Shown here: positions 31,869 through 40,488 of the stretch, one piece after another
How the letters are laid out: each line of letters starts with the position of its first letter
How positions within the stretch are numbered: position 1 is the stretch's first letter
Assembly (NCBI RefSeq): GCF_001422445.1
Contig: NZ_LMNA01000010.1
Span: 1-64,000, forward strand
Length of the DNA: 64,000 nucleotides
Reading direction: 5' to 3'
From: Pseudorhodoferax sp. Leaf274
Lineage (GTDB): Bacteria; Pseudomonadota; Gammaproteobacteria; Burkholderiales; Burkholderiaceae_C
Notes under the pieces: model-generated
What the model saw: the letters and a program-made list of their open reading frames with translations, nothing else
The model's database searches: none
What the model was told of the DNA's origin: nothing
Position numbers and translations under genes: made by a program

Positions 31869-32785
31869 GCAAGAAGCCCCTGCCGGACTTCCTCGCGCGC
31901 GCCCACGACGACCGCGACCCCAGCCCTTGGCTGGCGCTGTGGCTGGACCAGAGCACACCGCTGCCCGACGACGTGAAGACGGCCTGGCTGGCGGACTCCA
32001 GCTCGGCCTCGCGCCAGTACCTGCTGCCCTTCCTGCGCCCGCTGGCACGCACCTGCATCGTGCTGCTGCAGGTGCTCAAGGTGTTCTTCCCGCGCAACTG
32101 GTCGCATTCGGGCGCGCTGCACGGGCTGCTGGTCTGGGGGCTCAAGCGCTTCGTGTCGCCCGAGGCGAACTGGCTGATCCTGCGGCACTTCCACCTGGGC
32201 TCGCAGGTGCTCAGCTTCATCGGCCGCAACTCGCCCGCGCCCGTGGCCACCAGCCCCCTGGAGCCGGCCGACATCGACGCGCTGCGCAACCACCTGTTCT
32301 TGAAGCACGACCTGAACCTGTTCAACTTCGTGATCCGGTTGAACCAGGCGTTGCGCGACCAGGGGCTGGAGCTGCGCAAGCCCGAACACCTGGACCTCGG
32401 CATGCTGCGCGACCCGGGCCTCAGGCTCGAGGACATGCCGCGCGGCCGGCTGAACTTCCTGGACCTGCAGAGCGCGATCGAGCTGTTCACCCCGCTCTAC
32501 CAGTTGCTGCTGACCGACAACGACTTCTGGCGCGCCGCCAACTCGCTGCAGCTGGACGAGACCGTCGGCATCTACTGCGCCACGCTGCTGGCCGCGCCCG
32601 AGCACCTGGTGCTGGTCAACAACAAGCACCCGCTGGTGCCGCTCTCTACGCTGCGCGCCGGGCACCGGCTGGTGGTCCACGGCCTGTCGACCGAGATGCT
32701 GCACGCGCTGCTCATGCGCTTCCAGGCGGCGCAGGCCGCTGGCGAGGCCGTCAACACGACCAGCGGACCGGCGACGGCTCCTTAA
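31865..32785 (+). CDS. Uncharacterised protein of the lipid operon
   Basis: A 306-residue protein whose family I do not recognise with confidence. There is no signal peptide. A moderately hydrophobic amphipathic stretch (~residues 51-75, LLPFLRPLARTCIVLLQVLK) and another near 82-92 suggest peripheral membrane contact. A central part is rich in charged residues and His (LRNHLFLKHDLNLFNFVIRL), and a C-terminal part has LVLVNNKHPLVPLSTLRAGHRL. Its ATG overlaps the ketosynthase stop (ATGA), so it is made with it and probably serves the same pathway. Possible roles are a partner protein or acyl carrier exchange factor; both are guesses. Confidence 0.6.
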   Translation: MSKKPLPDFLARAHDDRDPSPWLALWLDQSTPLPDDVKTAWLADSSSASRQYLLPFLRPLARTCIVLLQVLKVFFPRNWSHSGALHGLLVWGLKRFVSPEANWLILRHFHLGSQVLSFIGRNSPAPVATSPLEPADIDALRNHLFLKHDLNLFNFVIRLNQALRDQGLELRKPEHLDLGMLRDPGLRLEDMPRGRLNFLDLQSAIELFTPLYQLLLTDNDFWRAANSLQLDETVGIYCATLLAAPEHLVLVNNKHPLVPLSTLRAGHRLVVHGLSTEMLHALLMRFQAAQAAGEAVNTTSGPATAP

Positions 32786-32878
32786 GAGTGTGGCCGTGAA
32801 CGACGTGATCGAGCCGCACGGCCTGCCGCTCGAGCGGCTGGACGAGGTGCCGGGAGCCATCGGCCAGGCCGGGCCAGG

Positions 32879-34225
32879 TCAGGCCGGCAACTGCGCCAGG
32901 TGCCGTGCGTTGCCCGCGGCGATGGCCCGGAAGCCTTCGGACACGCGCTCGTCCACCGCCGCCGCCTGCCAGAACGCCAAGGCCAGGGCCCTGGCCTCGC
33001 CCCAGCGCGGCAGCGTGGCAGCGGTGGGCTGCATGGGCCGCGCCGTGAAATCGCGCGCGACCAGCTCGTTGCCCACCGGCGCGTACAGCATGGGCAGCAT
33101 GTCGTAGGCCGGGGCCAGCGCCCAGTCGCCGCGCGCGTCGATCAGCAGCGAGATGTTGCCGTAGTGCCGGTCGGTGTTGGCGATCAGCACGCCGTAGGCC
33201 TCCAGCAGACACAGCGTGTCGGCATCGGCGGCACGCAGCAGGTGGCGCGCCGCCATGCGCCGCGCGGTGGCGGCCCAGTTGTCCATCTCGCCCACGTATT
33301 CTGCGTCGTAGACCTGCAGCGACACCATGCCGATGCGACCGACCCGCCCGCCAGCGCCCGCAGGCACCGCGCGGTCGAAGCGCTCGGACTCCATGAATAC
33401 GCGGCCGCCCGCGCGAAAGACCTGCGTGCGCGCCGCGGCGATGCCGGCGCCGGCCAGGGTGTGCAGCGCCAGGTGCTCGCAGACCAGAAGGTCGCGCAGG
33501 CGCTGGGCCACGGGCGTGTCGTCCGCCGGCGAGAACTTCACGAGCACCGGCCGGCCCGCGTTCAAGGTACAGAACTTGGGCTGCTCGCCGCCAGCCGACG
33601 AGCCCGGGTGCGTGCCCTGGATGGCCTGGTCCGCCAGGCGCGGGTACTCCGCGGCCGAATCCACGCGCGAGGCGCGCCCGGCCAGCATATGGAAGCGCTG
33701 GAACGCGGCCTCGCCCACGACCAGGTTGCCCGGCAGGTCGTCGCCGAACAGCGCCAGCGCACGCAGCACGTCGTCGTCGTTCCAATGGCGCGGGTCGTTG
33801 CCCAACTGCAGCTCGGGGTGCGCATGGGCGAAGGTACGGCCCATGAAGCCCTGCGGCCGCATGTCGTCCAGGAACCAGGGCAGGCCGTCATGCCGTGCGT
33901 GCACGCCATCGGCCTCGTCGATCCAGAACGCGCCGCCCTCCAGCGGCAGCATGCGCGCGAACGGCGACGGCCGCCCCTGGGCATCGATGCGCATGATGGG
34001 CACCTCGCGGCCCACGCCGGCCACCTCGCGCGGCAGCACGTAGCGCTGCGAGCGCGCGGCGCCGACCTTGCGCACTGTGCCGGCCTGCACCAACGGCGCC
34101 AGCGCGCGCGACATGGTGGGCTGGCTCACGCCCAGCGCGCGCTGCAACTCGGCACTGGTGGCCACGCTGCCGTGGCCGCGCAGCCAGGCGACGATCTGGT
34201 CGGACAGCGCGTCGCCGGATGCCAT
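32879..34225 (-). CDS. yjjJ: HipA-family kinase-like protein with N-terminal winged helix (YjjJ type)
   Basis: A 448-residue protein. Residues 1-~65 form a winged helix (HGSVATSAELQRALGVSQPTMSRAL). The rest is HipA-like: GGEQPKF (~residues 213-219, glycine-rich ATP loop), LVKFSP, the catalytic ANTDRHYGN and the metal Asp in APAYDMLPM. HipA toxins phosphorylate glutamyl-tRNA synthetase. The YjjJ group lacks a HipB partner and carries its own DNA-binding domain, as here. There is no hipB-like gene beside it. Upstream is AT-rich DNA with a dyad (34234-34262). It is a stand-alone gene convergent with the lipid operon. Confidence 0.83.
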   Translation of the reverse strand: MASGDALSDQIVAWLRGHGSVATSAELQRALGVSQPTMSRALAPLVQAGTVRKVGAARSQRYVLPREVAGVGREVPIMRIDAQGRPSPFARMLPLEGGAFWIDEADGVHARHDGLPWFLDDMRPQGFMGRTFAHAHPELQLGNDPRHWNDDDVLRALALFGDDLPGNLVVGEAAFQRFHMLAGRASRVDSAAEYPRLADQAIQGTHPGSSAGGEQPKFCTLNAGRPVLVKFSPADDTPVAQRLRDLLVCEHLALHTLAGAGIAAARTQVFRAGGRVFMESERFDRAVPAGAGGRVGRIGMVSLQVYDAEYVGEMDNWAATARRMAARHLLRAADADTLCLLEAYGVLIANTDRHYGNISLLIDARGDWALAPAYDMLPMLYAPVGNELVARDFTARPMQPTAATLPRWGEARALALAFWQAAAVDERVSEGFRAIAAGNARHLAQLPA

Positions 34226-34233
34226 TGAATTTC

Positions 34234-34262
34234 AGATTGAATAGATAAATTCCAATCAATCT
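34234..34262. promoter_or_regulatory. AT-rich dyad upstream of the HipA-like gene
   Basis: AGATTGA (34234-34240) and its exact complement TCAATCT (34256-34262) are separated by 15 bp. This AT-rich island (34226-34310) stands out from the ~70% GC surroundings and lies directly upstream of the ATG at 34225. It may combine promoter and operator, with the protein's own winged helix as a possible ligand. Confidence 0.5.
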
Positions 34263-34310
34263 AACATGAAATCAATGGATTTTATCTCGCTGTGAATAGA
34301 TACTTTGACG

Positions 34311-35564
34311 CTAGGCGTAACGACTCAGGCTCAGGCCTCCGGTGTCGATGGGCGGTTGGCGCCCCGCGATCCAGTCGGCCATGAGCCGGCCCGTGCCGGC
34401 CGCCATGGTCCAGCCCAGCGTGCCGTGGCCCGTCGACAGCCACAGCTTCGGGTAGCGCGTCGGCCCCAGGATGGGCGTGCCGTCCGGCGTCATGGGCCGC
34501 AGGCCGCACCAGAACTTGGCCTGCGACAGGTCGCCGCCGCGCGGGAACAGGTCGCTGACCACATGGTCCAGCGTGCGCCGGCGCACAGGCTTCAGGCTCA
34601 GGTCGAAGCCGCCCAGTTCGGCCGTGCCGCCCACGCGGATGCGGTCGCCCAGCCGTGTGACGGCGACCTTGTGCGTCTCGTCCATGACCGTGGATTCGGG
34701 CGCGCCGCTGGCGTCCGTGACGGGCAGCGTCAGCGAGTAGCCCTTGACCGGGTAGACCGGCAGCCGCAGGCCCAGTGGATGCAGCAGCAGCGGCGAGTAG
34801 CTGCCCAGCGCGACGAGGTAGCGGTCGGCCTGCAGCAGGCCGGCATCGGTGCGCACGCCCGCGATGTCGCCACCGGCCTGGTCGATGCCCTGGACGTGGA
34901 CGCCCTGGCGGAACCGCACGCCCAGCCCCTCGGCGAGCCTGGCCAGGCGCTGCGTGAAGAGGAAGCAGTCGCCGGTCTCGTCGCCCGGCAGCCGCATGCC
35001 ACCGACGAACTTCTGGCGCACGCCCTGCAGCGCGGGTTCGTGGCGCACGCAGCCGTCCATGTCCAGCACCTCGTAGGGCACGCCGTACTGCTTGAGCACC
35101 TCGATGTCGCCGGCCGTGCCGTCGAGCTGCTTCTGCTCGCGGAACAGCTGCAGGGTGCCCTGGCTGCGCTCGTCGTAGGCGATGCCGGTCTCGGCCCGCA
35201 GCGCCTGCAGGCAGTCGCGGCTGTACTCGGCCACGCGCACCATGCGCGCCTTGTTCACGCGGTAGCGCTCGGCCGTGCAGTTGCGCAGCATGGCGGCGCC
35301 CCAGCGCCACATGTCCGGGCTCAGCAGCGGCTGGATGACCAGCGGGCTGTGGTGCATCAGGAGCCACTTGACGGCCTTGGCCGGCACGCCCGGCCCGGCC
35401 CAGGGAGCCGAGTAGCCGGGCGAGACCTCGCCGGCGTTGGCGAAGCTGGTCTCCATGGCCGGGGCCGGCTGGCGGTCGACGACGGTGACCTCGTGCCCCT
35501 CGCGGGCCAGATAGAAGGCGGCCGTCGTGCCGATCACGCCGCTGCCCAACACCAGAACTTTCAT
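34311..35564 (-). CDS. dadA: D-amino acid dehydrogenase small subunit (DadA)
   Basis: A 417-residue FAD protein. The Rossmann motif [10 protein letters not shown] is at residues 5-14, the family segment [16 protein letters not shown] follows, and the C-terminal FAD contact is in [16 protein letters not shown]. It matches DadA, which oxidises D-amino acids (mainly D-alanine) to 2-oxo acids and passes electrons to the respiratory chain at the inner membrane. GGGAGGG lies upstream of the ATG. No alanine racemase gene lies next to it. It is 110 nt downstream of the cupin gene on the same strand. Confidence 0.93.
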   Translation of the reverse strand: MKVLVLGSGVIGTTAAFYLAREGHEVTVVDRQPAPAMETSFANAGEVSPGYSAPWAGPGVPAKAVKWLLMHHSPLVIQPLLSPDMWRWGAAMLRNCTAERYRVNKARMVRVAEYSRDCLQALRAETGIAYDERSQGTLQLFREQKQLDGTAGDIEVLKQYGVPYEVLDMDGCVRHEPALQGVRQKFVGGMRLPGDETGDCFLFTQRLARLAEGLGVRFRQGVHVQGIDQAGGDIAGVRTDAGLLQADRYLVALGSYSPLLLHPLGLRLPVYPVKGYSLTLPVTDASGAPESTVMDETHKVAVTRLGDRIRVGGTAELGGFDLSLKPVRRRTLDHVVSDLFPRGGDLSQAKFWCGLRPMTPDGTPILGPTRYPKLWLSTGHGTLGWTMAAGTGRLMADWIAGRQPPIDTGGLSLSRYA

Positions 35565-35674
35565 GCCCGCCCTCCCGCGATTTCGTGTGGCGGGATTGTG
35601 GGATCGATTGCTGCGCCGCGGCAGGCCGCGGCAGCGATCCCATCGGCCATTAGCGGGGCTGATCGGCCGCGCGA

Positions 35675-36202
35675 TCAGACCCCGCCGTGGGGGTGGGTCG
35701 GGTCCACCCACAGCACCGTGTCCGGCTTCTCCACCGGCGCGATGTCCAGGTTCACCGCCACCGCCTCGCCGTCGCTGCGGCACAGCACGCACTCCAGCGG
35801 CTCGGTTTCGCTGGCGTTGATCTCCTGGTGCGGCACGTAGGGCGGCACGTAGATGAAGTCGCCGGGCCCGGCCTCGGCCGTGAACTCCAGCCGCTCGCCC
35901 CAGCGCATGCGCGCACGGCCGCGCACCACGTAGATCACGCTCTCCAGGTGGCCATGGTGGTGCGCGCCGGTCTTGGCGTCGGGGTGGATGGTGACCGTGC
36001 CGGCCCACAGTTTGCTGGCGCCCACGCGCGCGAAGTTGATGGCGGCCTTGCGGTCCATGCCGGGCGTCTGTGCGGTGTTGCCGTCCAGCTGGTTGCCGGG
36101 CACCACGCGCACGCCGTCATGCTTCCAGCGGTCCTGCGGTTCCTGGCCGTGGTGGCGGTCGTGGTGGTCGTGGTCGTGCGCCATGGCGTTCTTTCTGTTC
36201 AT
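35675..36202 (-). CDS. Cupin-domain protein with His-rich N-terminus
   Basis: A 175-residue protein. The N-terminal segment (~residues 7-18) is His/Asp-rich ([11 protein letters not shown]), and a cupin barrel follows with metal ligands in [24 protein letters not shown] (motif 1: two His, Glu) and [10 protein letters not shown] (motif 2 His). Such proteins bind a divalent metal and act as small dioxygenases, isomerases or sensors. Start: ATG 36202 overlaps the TGA of the cyclase gene (ATGA), suggesting coupling; ATG 36184, six codons on, is also possible. The function is unknown. Confidence 0.8.
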   Translation of the reverse strand: MNRKNAMAHDHDHHDRHHGQEPQDRWKHDGVRVVPGNQLDGNTAQTPGMDRKAAINFARVGASKLWAGTVTIHPDAKTGAHHHGHLESVIYVVRGRARMRWGERLEFTAEAGPGDFIYVPPYVPHQEINASETEPLECVLCRSDGEAVAVNLDIAPVEKPDTVLWVDPTHPHGGV

Positions 36203-38058
36203 TCGAAGGCAAAGGTCTTGAGCGCGCGGCGCTGGCGCTTGACGCTGTACATCGCGGCGTCGGCGTCCATCAGCACCTGCTCGGGGCTCTCCTGGCTGCC
36301 CACCAGCAGGCGGATGCCGATGCTGGCCGAGCAGCGGTGCGTGTCGCCGCGCAGGTGGTAGTCGCGCTCGATCGCGTCGAGGATCTTGTCGGCCACGGTG
36401 TTCACGTGGTCGGCCGCGGTCTTCTCGTCCACGCCGAGTTCTTCCAGCAGCACCACGAACTCGTCGCCGCCGAGCCGCGAGACGGTGTCGTGCTGGCGCA
36501 CCGCGGCCTGCAGGCGCCGGCCGATCTCGATCAGCAGCTGGTCGCCCACCTCGTGGCCGAAGCCGTCGTTGACGCGCTTGAAGCCGTCCAGGTCGATGAA
36601 CAGCACGCCGAAGTAGCTGCGCTGGCGGCTGCTGGACAGCTGGGCCTGGCGCAGCCGGTCCATGAGCAGGCGCCGGTTGGGCAGCCGCGTGAGCGGGTCG
36701 TTGAAGGCCATGGCGCGGATCTCGGCCTCCATCGCCTTGTGCTGGCTGATGTCGCGCGCGATCACCGAGATGCCGGCGATGCGCCCGCGCGCGTCCAGCA
36801 CCGGCGAGACCGCCATCGACACATCGATCACCGTGCCGTCCTTGCGCAGGCGCTGGGTCTCGTAGGCCTGCAGGCTCTCGCCGCGCTGCACGCGCGCGGT
36901 CAGCACCGCGTCTTCGGCGCGCCGGTCCGGCGGGGCCAGCCGCACGGCCGACTGGCCCAGCATCTCGGCCTCGGTGTAGCCGAACATCTGCTGCGCGCCG
37001 CGGTTCCAGGTGGTGATGCGGCCCTGCAGCGTCTTGCTGACGATGCTGTCCGACGAGGTCTGCACGATGGCCTCGAAGCGGTTGTGCAGCGCCCGCAGCT
37101 GGCGGCGCGACCAGCGCACCTGCATGAGCCAGGCCCACAGCGTGAGCACGATGGTCAGTCCCGCCAAGGCGGCCACCATGCGCGTGTTGGCGCGCCAGCC
37201 GGCCATGGCGTCCAGCGTGGACCGGCCCACGATCACGTAGAACGGGTGGTCGCGCAGGCGCCGGTAGGCGTTGATGCGCTGGTGTCCGTCCATCGTGCCT
37301 GCGGCGTCGTACGCGCCTTCCATCGGCGCCCGCCGCACGGCCTCGCGCAGCTGCACCGAGACGCTGGCAGGCAGGCCCGTGGCCGACGGGTGGTAGTGCA
37401 CGGCCCGCAGGTCTTCGGTCAGCAGCGCCGCCGCGCCGTGGCGGCCCAGGTCCACGCCCTCGAACAGCTGGTCGAACTGTGCGCCGGACATGTCTGCGAA
37501 CACCACGCCTTGCAGGCTGCCCTGCGGATCGCGCACGGCGCGCGCGAACACCATGCGCGGCGCGCTGTCCGGTGCGTTCCTGACCGGCCCGACCACCACC
37601 AGCGCCGCGCGCGGCGCTGCCACGGCGCGCCGGAAGAACTCCTGCCCGCCGACATGCTCGGCGGGCCCGGGCGCCGATGCGCTGCGCAGCCGCACGGTGC
37701 CGCCGGCATCGGCGATGGCAACGCTGTCCAGCGCGATCCGGGCCAGCTGCGGCTGCTCGGCCGGCAGCGGGGCCGCAGTCCCGCCGGCGCCGCCCTGCAG
37801 CAGCGCGCCATGGCGCAGCGCGGTCAGCTGCAGGTAGACATCGATCTTGTCGAAGTTGTCGGACAGCTGCGCCTCGATCAGGCGCGCCAGGTTCTGCGTG
37901 CCCACCAGGGCACGCTCGCGGCTGCGTGCGCGGTCCGTGGCGACGGCCAGCGCCGCCAGTGCCAGCACCAGCACGATGATCAGCAGCGGACCCACGGCCG
38001 AAACCAGCCAGGGCGGCAGCGTGGGCAGGCGGGCGCGGGCACCTTCGTCAACGTTCAT
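36199..38058 (-). CDS. Membrane diguanylate cyclase (Cache-like sensor, PAS, GGDEF)
   Basis: A 619-residue protein. A membrane helix at ~20-40 and another at ~293-312 enclose a ~250-residue periplasmic Cache-like sensor. A PAS domain (~330-445, FEAIVQTSSDSIV...TTWNRGAQQMFGY) and a GGDEF domain (~455-615) follow, with the intact catalytic motif RLGGDEFVVLLEEL and DPLTRLPNRR. It should make cyclic-di-GMP in response to a periplasmic ligand. I see no RxxD inhibitory site immediately upstream of GGDEF. Start: ATG 38058 leads into the first helix; in-frame ATGs at 38091 and 38103 are alternatives. Its stop overlaps the cupin start. Confidence 0.88.
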   Translation of the reverse strand: MNVDEGARARLPTLPPWLVSAVGPLLIIVLVLALAALAVATDRARSRERALVGTQNLARLIEAQLSDNFDKIDVYLQLTALRHGALLQGGAGGTAAPLPAEQPQLARIALDSVAIADAGGTVRLRSASAPGPAEHVGGQEFFRRAVAAPRAALVVVGPVRNAPDSAPRMVFARAVRDPQGSLQGVVFADMSGAQFDQLFEGVDLGRHGAAALLTEDLRAVHYHPSATGLPASVSVQLREAVRRAPMEGAYDAAGTMDGHQRINAYRRLRDHPFYVIVGRSTLDAMAGWRANTRMVAALAGLTIVLTLWAWLMQVRWSRRQLRALHNRFEAIVQTSSDSIVSKTLQGRITTWNRGAQQMFGYTEAEMLGQSAVRLAPPDRRAEDAVLTARVQRGESLQAYETQRLRKDGTVIDVSMAVSPVLDARGRIAGISVIARDISQHKAMEAEIRAMAFNDPLTRLPNRRLLMDRLRQAQLSSSRQRSYFGVLFIDLDGFKRVNDGFGHEVGDQLLIEIGRRLQAAVRQHDTVSRLGGDEFVVLLEELGVDEKTAADHVNTVADKILDAIERDYHLRGDTHRCSASIGIRLLVGSQESPEQVLMDADAAMYSVKRQRRALKTFAFE

Positions 38059-38226
38059 GCGAGTCGGTATGTGCGGGACGGAGCGGGCCATTCTAGGAGC
38101 CACTTCGGCGGGCTGGTCTTTGTCCGCCGACGCCGTGCTGCGTTAGTATTTGATTGCGCTCAACTACAAATTCTCCGAGAGATTAGAACAAAATATGCGC
38201 ACATACGGAATGCGCCGGCGGCCTAT

Positions 38227-39279
38227 ATGACTGCGATCTGCACGCCTTGCGCCTTGCTGCGCCGCGTTCGTTCGCTGGCGCTGGCGGGCCTGCTGGCGCT
38301 GGCCGCGGCCGGCCCCGTGGTCGCCGGCCCCACGCTGGACGCGGTGCGCGCACGCGGGCAACTGGTGTGCGGCGTCAACACCACGCTGGTGGGTTTCTCC
38401 GCACCGGATGCGCAGGGCCGTTGGCAGGGTTTCGACGTGGACATCTGCCGCGCCGTGGCCGCCGCCGTGCTGGGCAGCGCCGAGAAGGTGCGCTTCGTGC
38501 CGCTGACGGCGCCGCAGCGCTTCGGCGTGCTGCAGTCCGGCGAGATCGACCTGCTGTCGCGCAACACCACGATCACGCTGGCGCGCGATGCGTCCATGGG
38601 CCTGCAGATGACGGCGATCGCCTTCTACGACGGCCAGGGCTTCATGGTGCCGGCCACGAGCAAGGTGCGCTCGGCGCTGGAGCTCAAGAACAAGTCCGTC
38701 TGCGTGCAGCAGGGCTCCACCACCATCCGCAGCCTCACCGAGTACGCCCGCGTGCACAAGCTCAACATCCGCCAGGTGGTGTTCGACCGCTTCGAGGATG
38801 CCAACGCCACCTACTTCGCGGGCAAGTGCGACGCCTACACCAGCGATGCCTCGCAGCTCGCGTCGCTGCGCGTGAAGTTCGCCGCCAACCCGGCCGACCA
38901 CGTGATCCTGCCCGAGGTGATCGCCAAGGAGCCGCTGGGCCCGCTGGTGCGCCGCGGCGACGACGAGTGGGTCAGCATCGTGCGCTGGGTGCTCTACGGC
39001 CTGATCGAGGCCGAGGAACTGGGCGTGACGGCCGCCAACGTCGAGGCGCTCCAGCGCAGCGCGGACCCCACCGTGCTGCGTGTCGTCGGCGCGGGCGAAG
39101 ACACCGGCAAGCTGCTCGGGCTGGACCGTGAATGGCTGGCGCGTGCGGTGCGCGCCACCGGCAACTACGGCGAGATCTTCGAGCGCAACCTGGGCCCCCG
39201 CACGCCCGTCGGGCTGCCGCGCGGCCTCAACAACCTGTGGAACAAGGGCGGGCTGCAGTACGCGCTGCCCGTGCGCTGA
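38227..39279 (+). CDS. Amino acid ABC transporter substrate-binding protein (AapJ/BztA-like), copy 1
   Basis: A 350-residue periplasmic protein. The signal peptide is ~residues 1-33 (ending VVAGP). Family 3 binding-protein motifs of the general L-amino acid type are present: LDAVRARGQLVCGVN, GFDVDICRAVAAAVLG, DLLSRNTTITLARD, ILPEVIAKEPLGP and NYGEIFERNLGP. Such proteins bind a wide range of L-amino acids and deliver them to AapQMP. No matching AapQMP genes are nearby. It is divergent from the cyclase gene across a 168-nt AT-richer gap that could hold promoters. The next gene is a close paralogue. Confidence 0.9.
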   Translation: MTAICTPCALLRRVRSLALAGLLALAAAGPVVAGPTLDAVRARGQLVCGVNTTLVGFSAPDAQGRWQGFDVDICRAVAAAVLGSAEKVRFVPLTAPQRFGVLQSGEIDLLSRNTTITLARDASMGLQMTAIAFYDGQGFMVPATSKVRSALELKNKSVCVQQGSTTIRSLTEYARVHKLNIRQVVFDRFEDANATYFAGKCDAYTSDASQLASLRVKFAANPADHVILPEVIAKEPLGPLVRRGDDEWVSIVRWVLYGLIEAEELGVTAANVEALQRSADPTVLRVVGAGEDTGKLLGLDREWLARAVRATGNYGEIFERNLGPRTPVGLPRGLNNLWNKGGLQYALPVR

Positions 39280-39304
39280 GCCACCCGTCACCGGAGGACC
39301 GACC

Positions 39305-40417
39305 ATGCCCGAGCTGCCGTGCGTGCGCGCCGTGCCCCTGCGTCCTCTGATGCGAAGTCTGCTGCAACGCCTCCCGCGTCTTCCCCGCCTGCTCCGCCGG
39401 GCCGGCACCGCCGGCTGCCTGCTCGCCGCCGCCTGCTGGGCCGCCAGCGCGCAGGCCGGCGCCACGCTGGACGCGGTGCGCGCCCGCGGCCAGGTGGTGT
39501 GCGGCGTCGGCGACGATGCGCTGCTCGGCCTGTCGGCGCAGGCCGGCGACGGCCGCTGGGAGGGCCTGGACGTGGACATCTGCCGCGCCATCGCGGCCGC
39601 CGTGCTGGGCGATGGCGAGAAGGTGCGCTATGTGCCGCTGTCGCATACGGCGCGTTTCACCGCGCTGCAGGCCGGCGAGGTGGACGTGCTGTCGCGCAGC
39701 ACCACCATCACGCTGGCGCGCGACGCGTCCATGGGCCTGCACATGACGGCCGTGGCCTTCTACGACACCCAGGGCTTCATGGTGCCGGCCAGGAGCCGCA
39801 TCCGCTCGGCCCGCCAGCTCAAGGACAAGACCGTCTGCGTGCTGCAGGCCACCACCACCGTGCGCAACCTGGCCGAGTACTCGCGCAACAACCGGCTGGA
39901 ACTCAAGACGCTGGCGTTCGACAGCCTGGCCGACGTCAACGCCGCCTACTTCGCCGGCCGCTGCGATGCCTACAGCGGCGACATGTCGCAACTGGCCTCG
40001 CTGCGCGCGCGCCTGGTGGCCTCTCCAGACATGCACGTGCTGCTGCCTGAGATCATCGCCAAGGAGCCGCTGGGCCCGATGGTCCGGCGTGGCGACACCG
40101 AGTGGACCACCATCGTGCGCTGGGTCGTCTACGGCCTCATCGAGGCCGAGGAGCTCGGCGTGACCCGGGCCAACCTGGAGCAGCTGCGCGCCAGCAGCCA
40201 GGAGCCGGCCGTGCAGCGCATCGTCGGCACCGGCGAGGACCTGGGCAGGCTGCTGGGCCTGGAGCGCGACTGGCTGGCGCGCGCCATCCGCGCCACGGGC
40301 AACTACGGCGAGATCTTCGAGCGCAACCTGGGCCGCGGCACGCCGCTGGCCCTGCCCCGCGGGCTCAACAGCCTGTGGAACAAGGGCGGGCTGCACTTCG
40401 CACCGCCGCTGCGCTGA
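39305..40417 (+). CDS. Amino acid ABC transporter substrate-binding protein (AapJ/BztA-like), copy 2
   Basis: A 370-residue paralogue of the preceding gene, 25 nt downstream. It shares LDAVRARGQVVCGV, GLDVDICRAIAAAVLG, STTITLARDASMGL, IIAKEPLGPMVRRGD and the NYGEIFERNLG ending; identity over the mature part looks to be about 70% by eye. The signal peptide is long and Arg-rich (~residues 1-51). GGAGG lies 7 nt before ATG 39305, which favours it over ATG 39350. The pair arose by tandem duplication and probably has different ligand ranges. Permeases must be encoded elsewhere, or the GlnP-like pair at 42090-43597 is shared. Confidence 0.88.
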   Translation: MPELPCVRAVPLRPLMRSLLQRLPRLPRLLRRAGTAGCLLAAACWAASAQAGATLDAVRARGQVVCGVGDDALLGLSAQAGDGRWEGLDVDICRAIAAAVLGDGEKVRYVPLSHTARFTALQAGEVDVLSRSTTITLARDASMGLHMTAVAFYDTQGFMVPARSRIRSARQLKDKTVCVLQATTTVRNLAEYSRNNRLELKTLAFDSLADVNAAYFAGRCDAYSGDMSQLASLRARLVASPDMHVLLPEIIAKEPLGPMVRRGDTEWTTIVRWVVYGLIEAEELGVTRANLEQLRASSQEPAVQRIVGTGEDLGRLLGLERDWLARAIRATGNYGEIFERNLGRGTPLALPRGLNSLWNKGGLHFAPPLR

Positions 40418-40448
40418 CCAGCGCCGCGCGCCACTCTGGTGCATCCAT

Positions 40449-40460
40449 CTTGCATACCAG
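40449..40460. promoter_or_regulatory. Candidate GntR operator upstream of the GntR gene
   Basis: CTTGCATACCAG lies 28 nt before the ATG at 40489. It matches CTTGCGTACAAG at 41175-41186 in 10 of 12 positions. Both resemble the palindrome CTTGTATACAAG expected for FCD-type GntR regulators. Location suggests autoregulation. Confidence 0.45.
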
Positions 40461-40488
40461 CAGGCACGCTTCCTGCTGAAGCAGGTGC

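Noticed and set aside
34257-34310. A rho-independent terminator in the AT-rich patch after dadA
   Set aside because: There is no GC-rich stem followed by a T run in the right direction; the patch fits better as promoter and operator for the HipA-like gene.
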